Notes: generated by a model not told the origin, from the letters alone. DNA of 64,000 nucleotides from Mesorhizobium sp. Pch-S (GCF_004136315.1 NZ_CP029562.1:2733501-2797500); one strand, 5' to 3'. Positions 40,518-50,578 are shown, numbered from the stretch's first letter. Numbers and translations are program-made.

Positions 40518-41312
40518 ATGATCAAACGCGTCGGACGCATTCTTGGCCTGAGAGCAGGTGGCGCCCGGGCTCGCCTGGCGCGCCTGCGTCTCGATATGGC
40601 GGACACCGTCGTCTATGCGATCGGCGACGTGCATGGTTGCCTGGACGAGCTTCTGGCGCTGGAAGACGCCATCGTTCGCGACGCGGCGACGCTGCCGGGT
40701 CGCAAGCTGATCATCATGCTGGGGGATTATGTCGATCGTGGTCCCGCGTCTGCGCAGGTGCTCGACCATCTCGCAGCGCATCCGCCAATGGGCCTGGAGC
40801 GCATCTGCCTGGCCGGCAATCATGAGCTTGCCATGCTCGACTATCTCGACGGGCGGTCCAGTCTTGCCGCCTGGCTGCGCATGGGCGCGGAAAGCACGCT
40901 GCAGTCGTACGGCATCGATCATCGGAGGCTGGTCGAAATCTTTCGCGATCAGCAACAGGTCGACGATGCGATCCGCAGATCGATTTCGCCGGCTCATTTT
41001 GCGCTGCTGCGCTCGATGCCGGTTCTGGTCGAAACCGCGCGGTACATCTTTGTCCATGCCGGCGTGCGGCCTGAAGTTCCGCTGGACAAGCAGACGGACG
41101 AGGATCTCGTCTTCATCCGCTCGGCCTTCTTCGAGCGCGCGCACCTGCTTTCGCGTTATGTGGTGCACGGGCATACGCCGGTCGAGCAAGCCGGCCGCGA
41201 AGGCATGCGTGTCAATCTCGACACCGGCGCCTTCTTCAGCGGCCGGCTGACAGCCCTGCGCATCTGGCAGGACAAGGGGCGCTACCTCAGCAACTTGACC
41301 CAGGAAGACTGA
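40518..41312 (+). CDS. Metallophosphoesterase / serine-threonine protein phosphatase-like
   Basis: 264 residues. The PPP-type signature is complete: YAIGDVHGCLDEL near residue 35, MLGDYVDRGPAS near 68, LAGNHELAM near 98, then FVHAGVRPEVPL and VVHGHTPVE. Two metals and a phosphoester hydrolase site are thus expected. Bacterial members act on phosphoproteins or on diadenosine tetraphosphate. It is convergent with exoP, a tyrosine autokinase, but the motif set is not that of the usual tyrosine phosphatase partner. Confidence 0.9.
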   Translation: MIKRVGRILGLRAGGARARLARLRLDMADTVVYAIGDVHGCLDELLALEDAIVRDAATLPGRKLIIMLGDYVDRGPASAQVLDHLAAHPPMGLERICLAGNHELAMLDYLDGRSSLAAWLRMGAESTLQSYGIDHRRLVEIFRDQQQVDDAIRRSISPAHFALLRSMPVLVETARYIFVHAGVRPEVPLDKQTDEDLVFIRSAFFERAHLLSRYVVHGHTPVEQAGREGMRVNLDTGAFFSGRLTALRIWQDKGRYLSNLTQED

Positions 41313-41355
41313 ACGCGACCGGCCGGCCGGATATGCGGCGCCTTCCGTCACCCGA

Positions 41356-43707
41356 TCAAGCGGGCTCCGTGCGGTTTGGCTCAGGCTCCGTCACCGTCTG
41401 CTCGACATAGTAGGACGCATAGCGGTCGAGATACTGCTCGGCCGCGCCGAACATGCCGTAACTCGCCAGCTTCTTCATGTCCGTGCGGTTCAAGACGACA
41501 CCGAGGGTCTTTGCCGCGATCTGGCGGTCGGCCTGCAAAGCGGAACGCACGAGAAGGCGCGGCGTGGCGCCCCACTCGGCCACCAGCACGAAGCCGTCGG
41601 CGAGCGGCGCAAAAGCCTTGGCATCGACCACGGGCCCGAGTGGCGGCAAATCGACAACGACATAGTCGAAGGACTTGCGCGCCTCTTCCAGCAATGCCGC
41701 CATGGCGGGACCCGAGATGAGTTCGCTGGTGTGCGACAGGCGCCGGCGTACCACGGCGGGAAGGATGACGAGCTTGGTCTTGCGGTCGACCAGACAGGCG
41801 CTCTGCCAGCGCTGCTCGCCGACCAATGCCTCGACCAGGCCCTTGTCGGGTGTGAGCGACAGGCCGCGGCTGAGGCCCGGATTGCGCAAGTCGGCGTCGA
41901 TCAACAGGGTACGGGCGCCATTGGCGGCAAGTAGCCCGGCGAAATTGGCTGCGGTGGTCGTCTTGCCTTCGCGTGGCAGCACCGAGACAAAGCCGATCAC
42001 CTTGCCATTGGTCCGGTGAAGGACCACGTCGCTGGCCAGTTTGACGTTGCGCAAGGTCTCCGCGAAGGAAGAGGCCGGTTGGTTGATTGCCACTCTGAGG
42101 ATGCGAGGGGTGACGGTTTCCGGTCCGGAAGGATTCGCCGCTTGCGCATCGGTCGGCTGCGTTCGCGGCCGCGCGTCGGCGAAACGGCCGCCGATCGCCG
42201 GCAGATAGCCGAGGAAGTTCAGGTCGAGAGCGTCGCGCACGTCGTCGCCAGTGCGGAAGAAGCGCTCGCGGAATTCCTGGATGGCGCCTGCTGCCGCGCC
42301 GGCGAACAGGCCTAGTACCAGGGAAAGGCCGAGTACCATGGTCTTGCGCGGGCTGGACGCCGAGGTCGGGTTGCCGGCGGTCGAGATGACGCGGGCCTCG
42401 GCGATCGGGAAGGAACGCTGCTGCGCGGCTTGCTCGTAGCGGGCAAGGAAGGCCTGGTAGAGTGTGTTGAGGGCCTGCGACTTCTGCTCGAGATCGCGCA
42501 GCTTCACCTGTGCTTGGCCTGTCTGAGAGTTCTGGCCGGCCAAATCGCCGACATTGCCGCGCAGCGAATCCTCGCGCGATTTCGCGACCTGGTATTCGTT
42601 GCGGTAGCTTTCGGTGAGCCGTTGCAGCTCGGCATAGATCTGGTTGGTCAGGTTGGCCTGCTCGGCGCGCAGCGCCACCGCCTGCGCATGGTCCTGTCCG
42701 AACCGGCTCGAGATGTCCTGTTCACGCTTGCTGACGTTGAGATAGCGCGCCTTCATCTCGTTGATGGCGGCACTGTTGCTGCCGCTGGCGCCTTTTTCCT
42801 GCGGAATGGTGGCGTTCTTGACCGCATTTTCCGGTCCGCTGTCCACGATCGCCTTGAACTGGTTGTAGCGGGCAAGCGCATTGGCGGTATCCGCCTGAGC
42901 CAGGATGACCTGCTTGTTGAGATCGGACAGCTGCTGTTCCGACATCAGTTCGCCACGCGCGGCCGTCAGCCCGTTGGCCGCACGGAATTGCTCGACCTCG
43001 AGCGCTGCCTTCTGCGAATTTTCACGCAGTTCGTCGAGACGGCCCTGCAGCCATACCGTGGCGCGCTGGGTGGCGTCGAAATTGGCGTCGAGATGATCGG
43101 ACAGATAGGCGTTGGCATAGGCGCGCGCGATCATGCCTGCCAGCTTGGGATCGGGAGCGGTGAAGGACAGATCGATGACGAAGCTGCGGCCGACACGTTC
43201 GGCGTGGACTCCGTCCTGCAGGATGCCGATGGCGCGACCGATCTTGGCGTCCTGTATCGAGCCGGGGTCTTCTTCGGTGCGCGACGAGAAGAAGCCTGCC
43301 ACGCTTTTGACGGTGGCTTTCAGCGCGCTGAGCGGCGATCGTGGCGGGTTGAGGAAAGCTTCGTTGTCCTGAAGTTTTTCCGCCAGCACCACGGCGCGGG
43401 CGAGACGGCTGGATTTGAGGATCTCGACCTCGGATGACACCATCGCGTCGGCCTGCGGACCGGCCGGTGGGGCTGGCTTGTCTTCGGCGAAACGGGTCAG
43501 GCTGTCATCAAGGAGGATACGCGTTCCCGACGTGTATTGCGGCGGTGTCGCCACGAGATAGACGACCCCGAGGACCAGGCCGATCAGCCCGAACAGGCCG
43601 ACCAGCCGGGCCTGCCGGCGTGCTGCCGCCAGCAGGGCGTCGAGATCAATGAAGTCCGATGAATCTTCCGAGGATATGGGCTTCAACGGATAACTTCCCT
43701 GGTTCAT
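41356..43707 (-). CDS. exoP: ExoP: polysaccharide co-polymerase / tyrosine autokinase
   Basis: 783 residues from the ATG at 43707 (MNQGSYPLKPISSED), with GGAG upstream. Wzz-type N-terminal part with membrane helix 1 (LVGLFGLIGLVLGVVYLVA, about 37-55), a long periplasmic coiled coil (about 200-450), membrane helix 2 (MVLGLSLVLGLFAGAAAGAI) and a cytoplasmic BY-kinase: VLPREGKTTTAANFAG near 578, LLIDADLRNP, VVVDLPPLGPV. A tyrosine cluster (YLDRYASYY) ends the protein. It controls chain length and export of succinoglycan. Last gene of exoK-L-A-M-O-N-P. Confidence 0.95.
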   Translation of the reverse strand: MNQGSYPLKPISSEDSSDFIDLDALLAAARRQARLVGLFGLIGLVLGVVYLVATPPQYTSGTRILLDDSLTRFAEDKPAPPAGPQADAMVSSEVEILKSSRLARAVVLAEKLQDNEAFLNPPRSPLSALKATVKSVAGFFSSRTEEDPGSIQDAKIGRAIGILQDGVHAERVGRSFVIDLSFTAPDPKLAGMIARAYANAYLSDHLDANFDATQRATVWLQGRLDELRENSQKAALEVEQFRAANGLTAARGELMSEQQLSDLNKQVILAQADTANALARYNQFKAIVDSGPENAVKNATIPQEKGASGSNSAAINEMKARYLNVSKREQDISSRFGQDHAQAVALRAEQANLTNQIYAELQRLTESYRNEYQVAKSREDSLRGNVGDLAGQNSQTGQAQVKLRDLEQKSQALNTLYQAFLARYEQAAQQRSFPIAEARVISTAGNPTSASSPRKTMVLGLSLVLGLFAGAAAGAIQEFRERFFRTGDDVRDALDLNFLGYLPAIGGRFADARPRTQPTDAQAANPSGPETVTPRILRVAINQPASSFAETLRNVKLASDVVLHRTNGKVIGFVSVLPREGKTTTAANFAGLLAANGARTLLIDADLRNPGLSRGLSLTPDKGLVEALVGEQRWQSACLVDRKTKLVILPAVVRRRLSHTSELISGPAMAALLEEARKSFDYVVVDLPPLGPVVDAKAFAPLADGFVLVAEWGATPRLLVRSALQADRQIAAKTLGVVLNRTDMKKLASYGMFGAAEQYLDRYASYYVEQTVTEPEPNRTEPA

Positions 43708-43797
43708 GGTGCTCCGGCGCTCCGTCGCGAAATGAAAAAGTCGGCCACGGCCAGATGGCCGTGGCGCGTCGTGGAATTTGTTTCGATCTTTCGGCCG

Positions 43798-43900
43798 GCG
43801 CATGACCCCGAAAATCGGAATCGATTTTCGGAAAGGATCATGCGCCAAGTTAAAGTGTTAGAGCGTCCTTCGCGCGTTCGAATGGACGCGCGGCGCTCTA
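43798..43900. repeat. Composite palindromic repeat (CGAAAATCG element plus GCTCTA module)
   Basis: CGAAAATCG/CGATTTTCG (43809-43830, four-base loop) followed by TTAGAGCGTCC and a GGACGC hairpin ending in GCGCTCTA. The final CTA is the TAG stop of exoN. The element sits between exoN and exoP, so it is within an operon transcript. Confidence 0.85.
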
Positions 43901-44794
43901 AGCCGCGCGGCTGCGACGTGCCTGCGAAGCGATCATCTCCTCGATCGGTTCGAACACCAGGTCGCAAATGTCCTTGCGCGCGAGCGCGAAAGCGACGTTG
44001 GCCTGGATGAAACCTTCCTTCGAGCCGCAATCGAACATGCGGCCCTCGAATGGAGAGGCATAGAATTTCTGGCTCTCCGACAGCCGTACCATGGCGTCGG
44101 TAAGCTGGATCTCGTTGCCAGCGCCGCGTTCCTGCGTGCCGAGAATATCGAAGATCTCGGGCTGCAGCACGTAGCGGCCGTTGATGTAGTGATTGGAGGG
44201 GGCGGCCTCCGGTGCCGGCTTTTCAACCATTTCGGTGATGGTGAAGCCCGCGCCGGCGCCGGCACCCTTGCCGACGATGCCGTAGCTGCCGGTTTCCAGC
44301 GGATCGCATTGCTCGACCGCGACGACATTGCCGCCGGTTTCGAGATAGAGATCCATGGCGCCGGCAAGGCAGCCGCGATCGCCGAACGAGACCATGTCGG
44401 GCAACAGAAGCGCGAAGGGTTCGTCACCGACGATATCCCTGGCGCACCACACCGCGTGGCCAAGGCCATGCGGTGCCTGCTGGCGGGTGAAGGAGATCGT
44501 ACCCGGCTGCGGCTGCATGCGGGTGAGCGAGGCCAGCTGCTCGTTCTTGCCGGACCGCGTCAGCGTCTCCAGCAGCTCGGGCTGGATGTCGAAATAATCC
44601 TCGATCACATGCTTGTTGCGGCCGGTGACGAAGACGATGTGTTCGATGCCGGCTTCCAGCGCCTCGTCCACCGCATACTGCACGACGGGGCGGTCGACCA
44701 CCGTCAGCATCTCCTTCGGCATGGCCTTCGTGGCCGGCAGGAACCGCGTGCCCAAACCGGCAACCGGTATCACGGCTTTTCTCACCTTTTTCAT
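43898..44794 (-). CDS. exoN: UTP-glucose-1-phosphate uridylyltransferase
   Basis: 298 residues from the ATG at 44794. [24 protein letters not shown] is the nucleotide-binding loop (shown in part), followed by [20 protein letters not shown], and [25 protein letters not shown]. It makes UDP-glucose, the donor for most of the octasaccharide repeat. Position between exoO and exoP is as in S. meliloti, so exoN is preferred over a housekeeping galU. The stop codon is given by a repeat element. Confidence 0.93.
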   Translation of the reverse strand: MKKVRKAVIPVAGLGTRFLPATKAMPKEMLTVVDRPVVQYAVDEALEAGIEHIVFVTGRNKHVIEDYFDIQPELLETLTRSGKNEQLASLTRMQPQPGTISFTRQQAPHGLGHAVWCARDIVGDEPFALLLPDMVSFGDRGCLAGAMDLYLETGGNVVAVEQCDPLETGSYGIVGKGAGAGAGFTITEMVEKPAPEAAPSNHYINGRYVLQPEIFDILGTQERGAGNEIQLTDAMVRLSESQKFYASPFEGRMFDCGSKEGFIQANVAFALARKDICDLVFEPIEEMIASQARRSRAA

Positions 44795-44850
44795 CACGTC
44801 ATCCCTGTTTGCAAATCGAGCCCCTCCGCCCAATTTCAAAAGTGGTTTGT

Positions 44851-45813
44851 TCAGCCGGCTTCCGATGGTGTCCGGCCAGGTTGCAAGATTGCCGCCAGCC
44901 GCCGCAATCGCGCCGCGATCGGCATGCCCAGATGCCGCAGTGCCGCCGGATCACGCAGCGCCGTGATCGCGGCATCGACCGGCGCACGCGCCTTCAGATG
45001 CTGGACCAGCTTGAGGAAGGACGCTGCCTGCCGGAGGCTGCGGGTGCGGCGTGTCTGTGCGGCGGCGGCACGCGGATCGAGCCTATGCTGCTCGAGGAAA
45101 GTGGCATCGGCCCCCAGCATCGCCTCGACATGCCGCAGTTCCAGCACGCGCGAGATCGAGCCTTCGCGGATGTGATAGGCATAGCCAACGCCTGGTTCGA
45201 CGACGCAGCGGCCGCCCTTGGCCATGGCCGAAGCCAGGAAGATGTAATCTTCACCGATGCGCAGGGTCTCGTCGTAACGCAGCTGATGTTGTTCCAGAAA
45301 GCTTCGTTCGAAGATCGGTTTCATGTAGCCGAAGGAGAAGGTGCTTTCGAACATGATGTTGGCGGCGATGAAATCGGCGAGCGTGAGCTCGGAATGGGCT
45401 TCGAGAAGCTTGGCTTCGAACATCGCTTCGCGGGTGCCTGCGCCGTCGCGAACCACTTCGAGATTGTCGACGGCAATCCGGGCGCCGTGAGTTTCGGCTC
45501 TCGTGATCATGCGCAGCAGGCGTTGAGGATGCACGGTGTCATCGGAATCGAGCACCGCGATCCAGCGGCCGCGTGCAGCTTCCAGCCCGGCATTGCGGGC
45601 GCCGCCGGGACCACGGTTCTGGCCCAGCGCGATCACCTTGACCAGCTCAGGCGGAAAAGCGCGGGCGATCTCGACCGTGCGGTCGCTGGAGTGATCGTCC
45701 ACGACGACGACTTCCACCGAGACGTCGCGCTGACCGAGTGCGCTCTCGATGGCGCGCGCGACCGAGCTCTCGGCGTTATAGGCGGCAATGACGAAACTGA
45801 CGTCAGGCAGCAT
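44851..45813 (-). CDS. exoO: ExoO-like glycosyltransferase family 2
   Basis: 320 residues from the ATG at 45813, with GGAGG 9 bases upstream. GT2 core: [65 protein letters not shown] (in parts), then [13 protein letters not shown]. Known ExoO adds a beta-1,6-glucose to the side chain at the cytoplasmic face. The frame is open upstream over exoM, but there is no conserved start there. Overlaps exoM by 11 bases. Confidence 0.9.
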   Translation of the reverse strand: MLPDVSFVIAAYNAESSVARAIESALGQRDVSVEVVVVDDHSSDRTVEIARAFPPELVKVIALGQNRGPGGARNAGLEAARGRWIAVLDSDDTVHPQRLLRMITRAETHGARIAVDNLEVVRDGAGTREAMFEAKLLEAHSELTLADFIAANIMFESTFSFGYMKPIFERSFLEQHQLRYDETLRIGEDYIFLASAMAKGGRCVVEPGVGYAYHIREGSISRVLELRHVEAMLGADATFLEQHRLDPRAAAAQTRRTRSLRQAASFLKLVQHLKARAPVDAAITALRDPAALRHLGMPIAARLRRLAAILQPGRTPSEAG

Positions 45814-46750
45814 GGGTGCGCCCTCCAGTCGGTTCTTCGCCATAGAGACGGATTTCGCGGACGCCGAGCAGCCCGCTGATGGCGCCGATATGCATGATGC
45901 CGCGGAGCGCCTGGCGGTTGCGTTTGTGCGGGATGATGCCAACCGCCGCAGCGCCGGCAAAACAATAGGCGGCCTTGGCCGCTGCCAAGGCGATCTGCAC
46001 GGGCTTTCGACCTGCCTTTTGGCTTGCGAGCAGCCTGCCATGGGTCTGGCCCGAGCGGAAGCGGCGCTTGACCAGCCATTGCAGCCGTGCGCGATCCGCG
46101 GGTACGGGTTCGAGCACCAGCGCCCTCTCGGCGTAGGCGATCCGTCCGCCGGCTGCGTGAAGCTGTGAGAAATACTCGGTGTCCTCGCCGCCGGTCTTGC
46201 CGAGCGACAGGTTGAAACGCCGCCCCTCGACATGGGGCGAGGCGCGGCGCAGCAGTACATTTCCGCTGTAGCCGGTGTGGATCTGCCCATCGACCCAGAC
46301 AGGGTTGGTCGAGTGGAAATCGCCGCGTCGCATCCAGCTGGGGGCCGTCGAAGCATAGACCGAGCGCACAGGTCCAAGCACGGCATCGGCGCCAGAGGTC
46401 TCGGCCGTTTCGATCAGTGTCGCGAGCCAGGCGGCCGTCACGGTCGAATCGTCATCGACGAAGGCAAGGTAGTCGCCGCCTGCGGCATCGAGGCAGGCGT
46501 TGCGTGCCAGCGAGATGTTGGACGCCGGGCAATGAATATAGATCAATTCGAAAGGCAGCGAGGGCGCGATGGACGTCGCAAGATCCCGTGCGCTGGGTGC
46601 GGCATCATTGTCGGCGACGATGATACGTGCCTGCACATTGGCCGGCAGTTCAAGCGTGGCGAGCGAGCCCAAGGTTTCGGCGAGATACGGCCTGCGATAG
46701 GTGCACACGCAGATATCGACCTGAAACCTGGGTGAGGGAGGCTGGGTCAT
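45803..46750 (-). CDS. exoM: ExoM-like glycosyltransferase family 2
   Basis: 315 residues from the ATG at 46750. FQVDICVCTYRRPYLAETLGSL, IIVADNDAAPSARD, SLARNACLDAAGGDYLAFVDDDSTVT and GGEDTEYFSQLHAAGG mark a GT2 enzyme of the ExoM kind, which adds the fourth sugar (glucose, beta-1,4). One-base overlap with the exoA stop. A C-terminal amphipathic segment is seen (AAAKAAYCFAGAAAVGI). Confidence 0.9.
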   Translation of the reverse strand: MTQPPSPRFQVDICVCTYRRPYLAETLGSLATLELPANVQARIIVADNDAAPSARDLATSIAPSLPFELIYIHCPASNISLARNACLDAAGGDYLAFVDDDSTVTAAWLATLIETAETSGADAVLGPVRSVYASTAPSWMRRGDFHSTNPVWVDGQIHTGYSGNVLLRRASPHVEGRRFNLSLGKTGGEDTEYFSQLHAAGGRIAYAERALVLEPVPADRARLQWLVKRRFRSGQTHGRLLASQKAGRKPVQIALAAAKAAYCFAGAAAVGIIPHKRNRQALRGIMHIGAISGLLGVREIRLYGEEPTGGRTHAA

Positions 46751-47796
46751 CACGCAGCCTCTCCATGCTTCCATGAGCCCAGAAGCTGCAGCCAGAAACC
46801 CATCGACCAGGCGAGATGCATGATCATGGCGCAGACGCTGGCAAGCAAGCCGTAGGGATTGCGCTGACCGACGGCCATCCAGATGCCATAGCCAAGACAG
46901 GCGGCGATCCATAGACCTGCGGGCACAAGGGCCGACAGGCTGAGGAATGCCAGCGAAGCACCGACGACCACCGGGAAGACCAGAAGCGGGATCGCCTGCC
47001 TCAGCTTCGGCCAGGTGCGGTGCTTCAGGATGTTGCGGGCTCGGCCGCGACCGTAACCGAGATACTGGCGAAACAGCGCCGATGCCGAGGCGCGCGGATA
47101 GTAGGTCATGAATGTCCTGTCGGTCATCCAGATGCGGTAGCCAGCGGCGCGCAGCCGGTAGTCGAGTTCGGCATCCTCGTTGTGGCTGAAGCTTTCGTCA
47201 TAGCCGCCGACGGCGCGGAAAGCCTCGACGCGCATCAGCGCGTGGTGGCCGTGGTCGGTCCAGTGACCCGGTGCGCCCTCGCGATGCGGCGAACCGCCAT
47301 TGCCCAGTTTCGAATTCTGCGCGACCGCGGTTGCCTTCTGGAACAGGCCGAACCCCTTTGTCGCCATCGAGACAACGACCGAATCGGCGCCGGTGATCGA
47401 CGCCTCCTCGATCAGGCGGTCGCAGTAGTCTGCCGGATAACCGCCATGGGCGTCTATGCGGATGAAGAAATCGACGTCGTCGCCGTAGGCGGCAACGGCC
47501 TGGTTGACCGCAGCGCTCTGCAGGCGTCGCGGATTGTCGAGCAGCATGACACGCGGGTTCTGGTCAGCGATCGCGCGAACGATATCGCGGGTGCCATCGG
47601 TGCTGCCGCCATCGGCGACGACAATACGCAGATCGTTCCGCTCGGCGGGTTCGGAAAGTTCGTTGAGCAGGGCGCCGATATGCCTCGCCTCGTTCAGGCA
47701 AGGAATGACCACCATGCACCGAGCGGCCGCTCCGTTGGTGACTTGTGTCTCCCCGCCTGCAGGGACTGCAGCCATGCTGGTGTCGAGGGCTATCAT
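46750..47796 (-). CDS. exoA: ExoA-like succinoglycan glycosyltransferase
   Basis: 348 residues. CMVVIPCLNEARHIGALL, IVVADGGSTDGTRDIVR, RIDAHGGYPADYCDRL and NEDAELDYRLRAAGYRIW are typical of ExoA, with two to three membrane segments at the C-terminus (LLVFPVVVGASLAFLSLSALVPAGLW). It adds the second sugar (glucose, beta-1,3) to the galactosyl lipid. Its ATG overlaps the exoL stop. Confidence 0.94.
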   Translation of the reverse strand: MIALDTSMAAVPAGGETQVTNGAAARCMVVIPCLNEARHIGALLNELSEPAERNDLRIVVADGGSTDGTRDIVRAIADQNPRVMLLDNPRRLQSAAVNQAVAAYGDDVDFFIRIDAHGGYPADYCDRLIEEASITGADSVVVSMATKGFGLFQKATAVAQNSKLGNGGSPHREGAPGHWTDHGHHALMRVEAFRAVGGYDESFSHNEDAELDYRLRAAGYRIWMTDRTFMTYYPRASASALFRQYLGYGRGRARNILKHRTWPKLRQAIPLLVFPVVVGASLAFLSLSALVPAGLWIAACLGYGIWMAVGQRNPYGLLASVCAMIMHLAWSMGFWLQLLGSWKHGEAA

Positions 47797-48968
47797 GCTG
47801 CGACCTCCAGCAAGACGTCCGGCTGTTCCTTGCCGGCAAGGCGGGCCAGTCGCGTCACCAGCGAGCGGCAGTCATCCGGAACGCAGATCCAGGTGCCGAG
47901 ATCCTGCGCGGTGATCTTGCCACGACGCTCGAGATAGGTGTCGGTGTCGATGTCGCCCACCAGTGTTGAGAGGTTCTCGACGGATGGTACGTCGAGCAGC
48001 AGGCCGATGTGGCGATCGGCAAGGAAGCGAGCCGTCTCGGTTCCCTTCATCGCGATCGGCACGGCGCCGAAGCGGCAGCCTTCATAGAGCCTGTTCGGCA
48101 ACAGCCAGCTCGAATTCAGGCCCTCCTCGAAGAAGTCGATGGCCCAACAGAAATGCACCTCGCCGTAGATGGCGGCGAGATCGTCCGGATTGCGATAGGC
48201 ACCCTGGAACGAAAGGTAGGGTTGAGCACGCACGAAACCATCGAAATCGTCAAACTCGACGCGGGCCGGGCGACCGCGCAGCACGATCTCGAAACGCCCC
48301 TGCATGCGGCGCGTGAAGTCTGCCAGCAGTTTCAGCGATTTGGCACAGCGCAATGCGCCGAACCAGCCGATCTTCCAGGGTTCGCCATTCGCCGGCGGGG
48401 CTGGCAGCTTCGCCGGCTGGGCAGGTTTGCCGCTCAGGTCGAGGATCTTGTTCTGCAGCAGCACGGCCGGCACCCGGGTCTGCCCGAAAGCCTCGAAATA
48501 GTCGCGAACGAAGGCGGGAGAGCTGGTCAGCAGCAGTTGCGCGTCGCGGCTGAAGAGTCGCTCGGCGCCACGCAACGTTTTTCCAACGGCACCTGTGTCG
48601 AGAAGGAAACGATGGATGTCCAGGCACTCGTAGACGATCGGGGCGGAGCCGCCGAAGATGCTGCGCGCCCGGTTGGCCAGAGCCAGCATTTCGAGGTTGC
48701 GACCGATGATGATGTCCGGTTTCGGGATGCTGCCAAGCCTGGTACCGAGCGAGAACGCCGCCCTGGTGACGGCGGCAACGCGTTGGGCGAAGGCGCGATC
48801 GGCCGTGACGCCAAGATCGATCGGCGACAGGTCTTCGAAATCCGGCACCGTCTCGGCGCGGCGGAAGCCAGCGAGCGTCACGGTGGCGCCGCCGATCTGC
48901 AGCATCGTCACGCGCCGGCGTACCGCCGGGTCGCAAAGATCGTGGACCAGGTAGAGGACATTCAGCAT
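47793..48968 (-). CDS. exoL: ExoL-like glycosyltransferase
   Basis: 391 residues from the ATG at 48968 (MLNVLYLVHDLCDPAVRRR). The protein has a GT-B-like build: VLYLVHDL start, PDIIIGRNLEMLALA, ECLDIHRFLLDTG, KIGWFGALRCAKSLKLL and NRLYEGCRFGAVPIAM near the donor site. ExoL adds the third sugar (glucose, beta-1,4). Followed by overlapping exoA; upstream exoK is about 160 bp away. Confidence 0.9.
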   Translation of the reverse strand: MLNVLYLVHDLCDPAVRRRVTMLQIGGATVTLAGFRRAETVPDFEDLSPIDLGVTADRAFAQRVAAVTRAAFSLGTRLGSIPKPDIIIGRNLEMLALANRARSIFGGSAPIVYECLDIHRFLLDTGAVGKTLRGAERLFSRDAQLLLTSSPAFVRDYFEAFGQTRVPAVLLQNKILDLSGKPAQPAKLPAPPANGEPWKIGWFGALRCAKSLKLLADFTRRMQGRFEIVLRGRPARVEFDDFDGFVRAQPYLSFQGAYRNPDDLAAIYGEVHFCWAIDFFEEGLNSSWLLPNRLYEGCRFGAVPIAMKGTETARFLADRHIGLLLDVPSVENLSTLVGDIDTDTYLERRGKITAQDLGTWICVPDDCRSLVTRLARLAGKEQPDVLLEVAA

Positions 48969-49127
48969 GGCCGGACCGTCAGCTTGGGCGATTTCGAAAA
49001 ATTGTAGCGGCGATTTTGAAGCAAAGGTCGCGCCTGACGGATGGTTGGCCTCCATCGGCAGATGCAGCAATTCCTTGAAATCGCCCTGGATGTCGCTGCG
49101 CCATTGGGCGCGGATGAAGGGCCGCGC

Positions 49128-49970
49128 TCACTGCGTGCTCTTGTTCAGTTTGCAGACGATCGATTCCGGAAACTGGCAGGCGTCGCCCGGGGCTGTGTAG
49201 GCAACACGATCTATCTCGGCCGTGACCTGCTGCTGAGGGCTGGCGAAGGCACCCATCCAGGATTTCAGCGTGTCGCTGCCCCAGAGGCTGAGATAGATTT
49301 TGGATGGATGGCTTGGCAGCTTGGCCGGGTCGGTAGCCTCCTCCACCAGTTTGCCATCGACATACCAGGCGATGCGATCCTGCTGCCACACGAAGGCGTA
49401 GTCGTGGAATTCCTTGTCGGCACCGCCAGGCACGTCGACCAGCCTGGCCGAACCGACGCTCTTGCCGTTGACATACTGGTTGACCTGGACCTTGGAAGGG
49501 TCCTTGCCCAGCACTTCGAAGTCGATCTCGTCATGCGGCTGTTTGTGGACCGGACCGATAAAGGAGAAGAAGCCGGTGTTGAGGCCGGACCCCGCCGCAG
49601 CCTTCATGCGGACCTCGAAGGTACCGTAGCCGAACCGCTTGTTGGTCTGCACCTCACCACAGACATTGCTGCGGCCCTTGCTTGGTTCGGCCTGGAAGCC
49701 GAGCTTCAGGGTCCCATCCGAGACGCTGACCTGTTTGGCTGACCAGGTGCAGTTCTGGTGATCGCCATTCGACCAGCCATCCGAAACATACCAGCGTTTC
49801 TTGTCGAGCCTGTCGAAGGTCTCGATGAAAGACTTGCCTGTCGCCTTAGGTTCTTTTTGATCTTCGGCGCGCCCTGAAACGGTACCCGCCATGGATGCGG
49901 ACAGTACGGACACCGCCACGACACAACTCTTCAGGCCGACTCGCGCCGGTATTCTCAAACTTGCAGCCAT
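49128..49970 (-). CDS. exoK: ExoK-like endo-beta-glycanase (GH16)
   Basis: 280 residues from the ATG at 49970; the frame goes on to 50048 but a signal peptide (GLKSCVVAVSVLSASMAGTVSGRA) follows best from 49970. GH16 domain: WYVSDGWSNGDHQNCTWSA, GTFEVRMKAAAGSGLNTGFF, and catalytic HDEIDFEVLG (two Glu flanking I-D-F). Secreted ExoK trims growing succinoglycan into low-molecular-weight chains. First gene of exoKLAMONP. Confidence 0.93.
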   Translation of the reverse strand: MAASLRIPARVGLKSCVVAVSVLSASMAGTVSGRAEDQKEPKATGKSFIETFDRLDKKRWYVSDGWSNGDHQNCTWSAKQVSVSDGTLKLGFQAEPSKGRSNVCGEVQTNKRFGYGTFEVRMKAAAGSGLNTGFFSFIGPVHKQPHDEIDFEVLGKDPSKVQVNQYVNGKSVGSARLVDVPGGADKEFHDYAFVWQQDRIAWYVDGKLVEEATDPAKLPSHPSKIYLSLWGSDTLKSWMGAFASPQQQVTAEIDRVAYTAPGDACQFPESIVCKLNKSTQ

Positions 49971-50127
49971 ACCGCTTGCTACTTTCGTTTTGGGTCGCTC
50001 GCCTGCGCTGCGGACCCGCGTCAATTTCGGGCGAATGTTGCAATGCACATAAGATGAATTAGCGGATCAGAATGTGACGCGTCCGCACATTCTGATGCGC
50101 TGCGCAGTAACTTTTTATGATCGTCGG

Positions 50128-50526
50128 TTAAGCCAGCCGTCGGCGAGGAACGGTCGCGGCGGTCGCGACGTCTTCATTTTCATAGGGAAACAGCTCGGCC
50201 TGGGCACGCAGTCCGGTAACAAAATCGATCTGCTTCTCAAGAGCAGCTATCCGCGCCGAATAACGGATCATCACATCCGTGAGGTCATTGATGACCGGCG
50301 AGATCGATGTGTCCTGGTCATCTTCGAGAGCCTGCTGCGAGAAGGCAGCCTGCGCCGCGATGCTTTCGTGACGATCACGCAGGCCGTCCCTTTCGCGCTC
50401 GATCTCCTTGCGCAATCCCTCGACCAGCCCAAGCAGTCGGGCAGCGCGGGTCGCATCGGTCTCACGGTCCCGCCGAAGGCTCCGGACGCGGAACGGCTTG
50501 CGTGCGTTGAATTTGAATAAGGCCAT
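50128..50526 (-). CDS. Coiled-coil protein of unknown function in the exo cluster
   Basis: 132 residues; GGAGAAGG lies 9 bases before the ATG. Strongly charged, basic N-terminus (KFNARKPFRVRSLRRDRE), then two helices with heptad pattern (LLGLVEGLRKEIERERDGLRDRHESI and INDLTDVMIRYSARIAALEKQIDFV, in parts). No signal peptide or membrane segment. I do not recognise a family. It occupies, with exoB, the place where exoH-I-T lie in S. meliloti. Confidence 0.75.
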   Translation of the reverse strand: MALFKFNARKPFRVRSLRRDRETDATRAARLLGLVEGLRKEIERERDGLRDRHESIAAQAAFSQQALEDDQDTSISPVINDLTDVMIRYSARIAALEKQIDFVTGLRAQAELFPYENEDVATAATVPRRRLA

Positions 50527-50578
50527 GGCCGGTCCCTTCTCCTGCCGTTCGTAACCTTACCCGCCCACTGCGACGATC

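Noticed and set aside
44851..46386. 511-codon minus-strand frame reaching over exoM
   Set aside because: Only the exoO part from 45813 has a ribosome binding site and a GT2 start; the rest is exoM in another frame.
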